IMG/VR virus record: IMGVR_UViG_3300008107_000157
Coordinates: 1-64,000 of that record
From: a virus
Strand: one strand, 5' to 3'
Length of the DNA: 64,000 nucleotides
The position numbers were made by a program, and so were the translations under genes. Under the pieces are notes generated by a model. It saw only the letters and a list, made by a program, of their open reading frames with translations, was not told the DNA's origin and ran no database searches. Positions 60,701 to 64,000 of this stretch are shown piece by piece. Position 1 is the first letter of the stretch. Each line of letters begins with the position of its first letter.

Positions 60701-63092
60701 TCCATTCATAATTATCCGAACCACTTATATAATATTCTACATTTAATTCATCAGTATTTATTAATGATGATGTTAAGTATGTAGAAACTAATTGAGCTGA
60801 TGTTGTTGAACCACTTAATATTAAATTATCCAAAGATTCGTATGCGGTAGATTGACCACTTACAAAATCAACATCAATATTGAAATTAGGTCCTTTTATT
60901 GGTGGACATTTAACTTCATCTTGCTCCGTAAGAATTACAGTTTCAATTAATGGATTTGACATTAATTTAGTAATCCACAAAGTAGAGTTTGCGGTTATAT
61001 TTGGATTTAAAGGTGTGTATAATTTAAGAATTAAAGAATCAACTTTATTTGTTACCTTTATGTTTCCTATTTCATCCGTTTCTTTATCCGATAAAGTCCA
61101 ATCATCATTTTCCCAAGACGAAATTAATATTTGCTCATCATTACCAAAATTTGTTAAGTGAGATAAATATTTACTTTCTTTTTCAGGTTCAACTATACTT
61201 AATTTTTCTGCAAATGCATCAAATATAACAGTTGAAAATATATTCTCATCTAATTGAAATGCCGGCAATCCTAAAGTAGTTATTACTTCGTATTCATTAC
61301 CAATAAGCTCTTCGGCGCCACCTCTATTAAATGGTTTAAATACCAAAGTTACATTATCACTACCTGCCCAATTTGTAAATCTTTCTCTTAAAGATTTTAT
61401 GTTTATTAAAACTTCTCCGTTTGGATTTAAGTTTTTAAATAAACCTATTCTACTTTTATCTTTTAATAATAAATCTACATCCACCGTTGTTGTTGAGAAC
61501 GATGTGTATTCTATTTTATATTCAATGTTAAAATCTGAAAAAGATGGTACATCTATATTTTGCGGAAAGTTTATTTCGGTAATAGATGGAAAATCATTTA
61601 CAGCAGTAAAAGTAATTAAAGTAGTAGCAGAATCTCCTGTTCCGTATCTATTACTTTTAGCTAATAAAACTATTTTTTTAGTTCCATAAACTTCAGCAAA
61701 ATCATTTTTAAATGATAAAGTTATATATTGATTAGATGGTGGTATTGATATTACTTGAGAACTCCCATCGATATAAAGTAATACCTCATCTGCATTTATC
61801 GTTCTAAATGGAATTGAAATATTTTTATCATCATCCGATTCTTTTACCTGAACAGATATTTGTTTATATACATCATCAATTTCAACAGATGGTCTTTCTA
61901 CTTCTATTTCTTTTTCGAATAGAGTTACGACAGATATGCCTGTTTTTAAAAGCTCACTAGATACACTAAACGCAGATGGTTGCTTATTCCATTTGTTATA
62001 ATCGGGTTCGGTTGTAGCAAACAATCCATTTGGTGTGGCTGTTTGATATATGTTTGTTAAAAAATAATTAGATGGCAGATTGTTGTATCTTATTTTAAAA
62101 TCTACTCTACCTCCATTTAATTCTTTTAAATCAATTTTCTGTATATCATTACCATCTGATAATGATATCGAACTTTGTTTTAATATATTTTCCTGTGCTG
62201 AAAATATTATATAATCCAATATTACATTATTTCCTAATTCGTTTTTTAAATTAGAAGAAAATACAATTTCATATTCCAGCTTATCAGCTACATTTGGGTC
62301 TCCACCTAATCCACCGCCAAATCCACCTCCAGTATCGCCGCTTAAACCACCACCGCTTTTAGTTTTTGCCTTAGTTGTAAAGTTTAATGTTATAGAACCA
62401 AAATCAGAATCTAAATTTTTAGTATTATCTAGTAAATAACTACCATCCGGTTGTAATCTATATTCGTTTATTGTTAAAACTTCAGCATATTTGTAATCAA
62501 TAGCTGTTGTTTTAGGGTTAAAATTATATCTTAATTTTGGGGTATATCTAGTTAAAAAGTTATTTCTATCATCATTATAGTAATCATCATTAAATCCAAA
62601 AATACCCCTTCTGTTTGAATTAAATCCATATGAATTTCTTCCAAATCTTATATATTCTGGGTTTAGATAATCTATATCCAAATCCAATGGTGTATTTATT
62701 TCTTTTGGTGGTTGATATTTTTTTGTAACGCTAACTTCATAGTATTGTTCTGCGATACTACCATCTTTAACGATTTCATATTTTTTTGTGCCGGAAAATG
62801 TAGAAGCTGGAAAGAATCCTTTTCTAAAACTCTGACCAAATGATAATGAAACTCCGTTTTCAAAAAATTCAACTACATCATCCCCAGCCGTTAATGATAT
62901 TTTAATCATTTTACTGGTAGTAGTATCCACTATATCAATCGGAACATATGTTGGGTTTGGTGGTACAGGTGGTACATATCCTCCTCCTCCGCCTCCTCCA
63001 CCATTATCAATGAAAGCAGAGTATTGACCGTTACCATCATATGCGTTTAGGGTAGGTTCTCCTCCAAAAATATTTTCTAATGCTTTTACCAC
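57747..63092 (-). CDS. Giant tail/baseplate protein with LamG domain
   Basis: The 1781-residue protein starts at GTG. Residues 31-38 are an eight-glycine run followed by a Pro-rich hinge. The long beta-rich body includes H-K-G-T-R-R-G-I-Y-A-L-L-S-C-Y-G near 1045, a segment I associate with baseplate-linked proteins of marine phages. A LamG/concanavalin A-like domain follows (about 1090-1290; F-F-V-K-P-S, I-T-F-G-N-D-F-V-G-T-A-D-E-F-R-L-W). Near the C-terminus are 19-residue repeats. The protein is probably part of the baseplate or tail tip and may bind host glycans. Confidence 0.75.
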   Translation of the reverse strand: MVKALENIFGGEPTLNAYDGNGQYSAFIDNGGGGGGGGYVPPVPPNPTYVPIDIVDTTTSKMIKISLTAGDDVVEFFENGVSLSFGQSFRKGFFPASTFSGTKKYEIVKDGSIAEQYYEVSVTKKYQPPKEINTPLDLDIDYLNPEYIRFGRNSYGFNSNRRGIFGFNDDYYNDDRNNFLTRYTPKLRYNFNPKTTAIDYKYAEVLTINEYRLQPDGSYLLDNTKNLDSDFGSITLNFTTKAKTKSGGGLSGDTGGGFGGGLGGDPNVADKLEYEIVFSSNLKNELGNNVILDYIIFSAQENILKQSSISLSDGNDIQKIDLKELNGGRVDFKIRYNNLPSNYFLTNIYQTATPNGLFATTEPDYNKWNKQPSAFSVSSELLKTGISVVTLFEKEIEVERPSVEIDDVYKQISVQVKESDDDKNISIPFRTINADEVLLYIDGSSQVISIPPSNQYITLSFKNDFAEVYGTKKIVLLAKSNRYGTGDSATTLITFTAVNDFPSITEINFPQNIDVPSFSDFNIEYKIEYTSFSTTTVDVDLLLKDKSRIGLFKNLNPNGEVLINIKSLRERFTNWAGSDNVTLVFKPFNRGGAEELIGNEYEVITTLGLPAFQLDENIFSTVIFDAFAEKLSIVEPEKESKYLSHLTNFGNDEQILISSWENDDWTLSDKETDEIGNIKVTNKVDSLILKLYTPLNPNITANSTLWITKLMSNPLIETVILTEQDEVKCPPIKGPNFNIDVDFVSGQSTAYESLDNLILSGSTTSAQLVSTYLTSSLINTDELNVEYYISGSDNYEWSNFVHFSSAKERVDNFVYKVQLIEAYDNLILSASTNYTNGPSGSYTGSIASIQEVNRQQSKKDTLIAGFDGFEKFLYTSSSLYTNNTGSSITWPYDNNGDRISSTSHIITNIFNTGWYDNIIELAEDFDIENPNYVLNNIPEYIVNNENNDQFILFFTMVGQHFDNIYYHTKAIEKSRGLGYKAKDGISDKLLFDILKSFNWDAKNLAADSKLWEYTFGIDVDGNIKNENPAKQRTYEVWRRIVNNLPYLLKHKGTRRGIYALLSCYGIPSSNLSILEFGGPEVSEVTKSKLVFDNLTYGLKMISGSYLSIDWFDTNENRKPDTIEFFVKPSEADNYNVISGSGWGVHISGSANQNYGRVIFNYSGSNAISSSLLPLFNGRFFGIEVSREISSSYHNFELNVRQADKDRTIFEESNTISVLGTNSNWNNGSNITFGNDFVGTADEFRLWSTPLDKERFYEHVSFPEMINGNHISSSTDDLHFRLDFEYPKNLSQYQSIPNVDTNIYFSGSADRVSYESGSATELYSLNPSASYSASAHNFPNSGSYPFNFEAIDRSVVLEVPDMGSTRYSTNKVRFEEQTLVSDLSSKTRSTKKAFDQSPTDSNRIGLFFSPTKELNIDIAKSFGGINLDNYIGDPSDRYKDTYKSLDKLRHYYFQRFDGRDIYAYINLIKLYEKSMFEDIKKMLPARVKASTGLLIEPHILERSKHQHSKPVGEHNDYESVIKYGNELLSAEHIQYDVVLDTESEYSLVGENNQYDATLDSASAAILNGESYQYTSTIDAKEFSLLEGNSYQYTASIDSIFDVPTILTEVELINGNVVVGQNDYETLGFGIYAQSGSAIRTYYDKDGNLKKERVRVQLIKETKTREYVYLTGSVGVSGLYNKVGTDTYVETKLNIQPFSGSSALTSSNANVKVIPLNGYLPTHYRNTTDLTRGLQNSFYKGSKNTAATTLDGTPPVETFLTNPNTLRVNKAGRDASEPILEVE
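58300..58500 (-). repeat. About 3.5 tandem 57-base repeats (19 residues)
   Basis: Within the 1781-residue protein, units beginning Q-Y-D or Q-Y-T and containing L-D-S or I-D-A and a G-E-N/G-N-S end recur at 19-residue spacing. Sequence identity at the DNA level is moderate, so the repeats are not very recent. Confidence 0.6.
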
Positions 63093-63106
63093 TCTTTATT
63101 GTTTAT

Positions 63107-63115
63107 TATAAATAT
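63107..63115 (-). promoter_or_regulatory. ATATTTATA motif, candidate phage promoter
   Basis: An exact copy on the coding strand lies 14 bases before the GTG start at 63092. Confidence 0.5.
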
Positions 63116-63116
63116 C

Positions 63117-64000
63117 CTATTGTATATTTTCTCTTTGACTCATATCTCTTTCAAAAACTTGCTCTCTACCGTACCCACCCCCTCTTTCGAAGTAATCGTA
63201 GCTACCACCGCCGCCGCCTCCGCCGCTGCCACCTCCCGTGTATGGTGGCACATCTGCTATTGGAGTTTTAATCGGGTCCTCTTTTATTGGTTCTTCCTTA
63301 ATAGGTTCAATCTTAATAATTGGGTCTGGCGGAAGTATAATTTTAATCGGCTCTTCTTTTATTGGTTCTATTTTAATAGGTTCTTCCTCAACCGGTGGGT
63401 TTGGTGGTAAATCAAATATTGGAAGAATTTCTTTTGGTGGTGGAACTATATCAATTGGGTCTGTTTTTATAGTGTATATTTTACTTCCCTTTACATTTAA
63501 TTCAACTTTCTCTGGGTTATAAACATTCCTTACTCTATTTTCTTCAACTTTTATTTCACCAACCAAATCCTTAACTTCTTTTTTAAGTTCGGTAATTTCG
63601 AATTCTTTTGGAAGAGTTTTAATAGCTATATTTCTTCTTTTTAAAGTTTTAGTATGATAATCTATACAATTTCTTAATATAGAATACATCTCACTTAATA
63701 ATCTACTAAAATCATATTGTTCACAATCTTCAAATCTAATTGCCGATGGTTTTCCAAAATTAGATTCGGCAACATTGTAGTTTTTATTTGTTGTCCAATA
63801 TGTTACACTATCTTTAAAATCTCTGAATATTCTTTTTTTAAATCCATCAAAATCAGATAATCCAAAGTCTGTTCTAAGAACTGATAAAAAATCTTTACCA
63901 AATCTGGCAACCATAGCATCGGTAATTGAATCCAAATATGTAACTTCAAATGAATCCAATGCATCTAATATATTTTTTCTATAATATTTAAAATCTTTAT
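63117..64000 (-). CDS. Structural protein with Pro-Ile-Lys repeats, partial
   Basis: The frame stays open to the window edge (an internal TTG is at 63959; upstream codons continue I-L-N-I-I-E-K-I-L-D-A-L-D-S-F), so the 5' end lies outside. The N-terminal half is globular and helical. The C-terminal part has a low-complexity segment with E-P-I-K and E-E-P-I-K units (63270-63400), then Gly runs (63200-63235) and an Arg/Gly end. This resembles a flexible linker in a virion protein directly upstream of the giant tail gene. Family unknown. Confidence 0.65.
   Translation of the reverse strand, partial: KDFKYYRKNILDALDSFEVTYLDSITDAMVARFGKDFLSVLRTDFGLSDFDGFKKRIFRDFKDSVTYWTTNKNYNVAESNFGKPSAIRFEDCEQYDFSRLLSEMYSILRNCIDYHTKTLKRRNIAIKTLPKEFEITELKKEVKDLVGEIKVEENRVRNVYNPEKVELNVKGSKIYTIKTDPIDIVPPPKEILPIFDLPPNPPVEEEPIKIEPIKEEPIKIILPPDPIIKIEPIKEEPIKEDPIKTPIADVPPYTGGGSGGGGGGGSYDYFERGGGYGREQVFERDMSQRENIQ
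63270..63400 (-). repeat. Short repeats coding E-P-I-K-x-E
   Basis: Degenerate tandem repeats of about 15-27 bases code for alternating Pro, Ile, Lys and Glu. Such repeats can change copy number by slippage. Confidence 0.5.

Noticed and set aside
4686-63115. TATAAATA on the plus strand as T4-type late promoters
   Set aside because: The genes run on the minus strand, so these boxes would face away from them. The plus-strand gene carries the reverse-complement form on its own strand. I report the motif as ATATTTATA on the coding strand instead.

Overview
This window is a piece of a large, AT-rich, tailed double-stranded DNA phage of the T4-like myovirus type, most likely infecting a member of the Bacteroidetes. 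The T4-like assignment rests on a recognisable large terminase, portal, prohead protease and Mre11/Rad50-type recombination proteins (T4 gp17, gp20, gp21, gp47/gp46), plus long fibre and baseplate-like proteins. The host assignment rests on a phage-encoded ribosomal protein bS21 of Bacteroidetes type, one promoter that fits the Bacteroidetes consensus TTTG-N20-TAnnTTTG, and gene starts that lack Shine-Dalgarno sequences. Nearly every gene is on the minus strand, so transcription runs from high to low coordinates. The only plus-strand gene I can support is a 59-residue ribbon-helix-helix protein at 49153-49332.

Layout in transcription order, right to left. 64000-54316: virion proteins (a partial gene at the right edge, a 1781-residue LamG-containing tail or baseplate protein, three mid-size structural proteins, one small protein). 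54308-49313: DNA metabolism (T7 endonuclease I-like resolvase, a DnaG-like primase split by a stop and an apparent deletion, a methyltransferase, and a fused Mre11-Rad50 protein). 49056-42462: two overlapping reading frames that look like one very long tail fibre ending in a peptidase S74 chaperone. 42465-14280: about 28 kb of glycan genes. These include GT7-like galactosyltransferases fused to LamG lectin domains, five SGQxRT-family putative glycosyltransferases, five SGNH hydrolase-like genes, other glycosyltransferases, a radical SAM protein, SDR epimerases, an RmlC-like epimerase, a cupin-nucleotidyltransferase-kinase fusion, a shikimate-dehydrogenase-like gene and a short ThDP-enzyme pair. 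14275-10043: a 41-residue microprotein and a 1354-residue protein combining an NMNAT-like domain, an HExxH metallopeptidase and a ligase-like domain. 9992-370: the packaging and prohead module (large terminase, portal, core-like proteins, prohead protease and small conserved proteins). 363-166: bS21, followed by a terminator.

The glycan block looks like a largely self-contained route: activated-sugar synthesis at 14-23 kb and transfer or decoration at 23-42 kb, directly downstream of the fibre genes. Modification of the phage's own fibre or capsid is therefore a reasonable guess. A nine-base motif, ATATTTATA on the coding strand, recurs in the gaps before many transcription units and is a candidate phage promoter. 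Four genes look interrupted or recoded: an A10 slippery site before the prohead protease, the primase, the fibre and one galactosyltransferase. The A10 site has the form of a programmed -1 frameshift; the others could be biology or assembly error. No CRISPR array, confident tRNA, insertion sequence or integrase was seen. No gene-free stretch exceeds 300 bases; the longest is the left end, positions 1-165.
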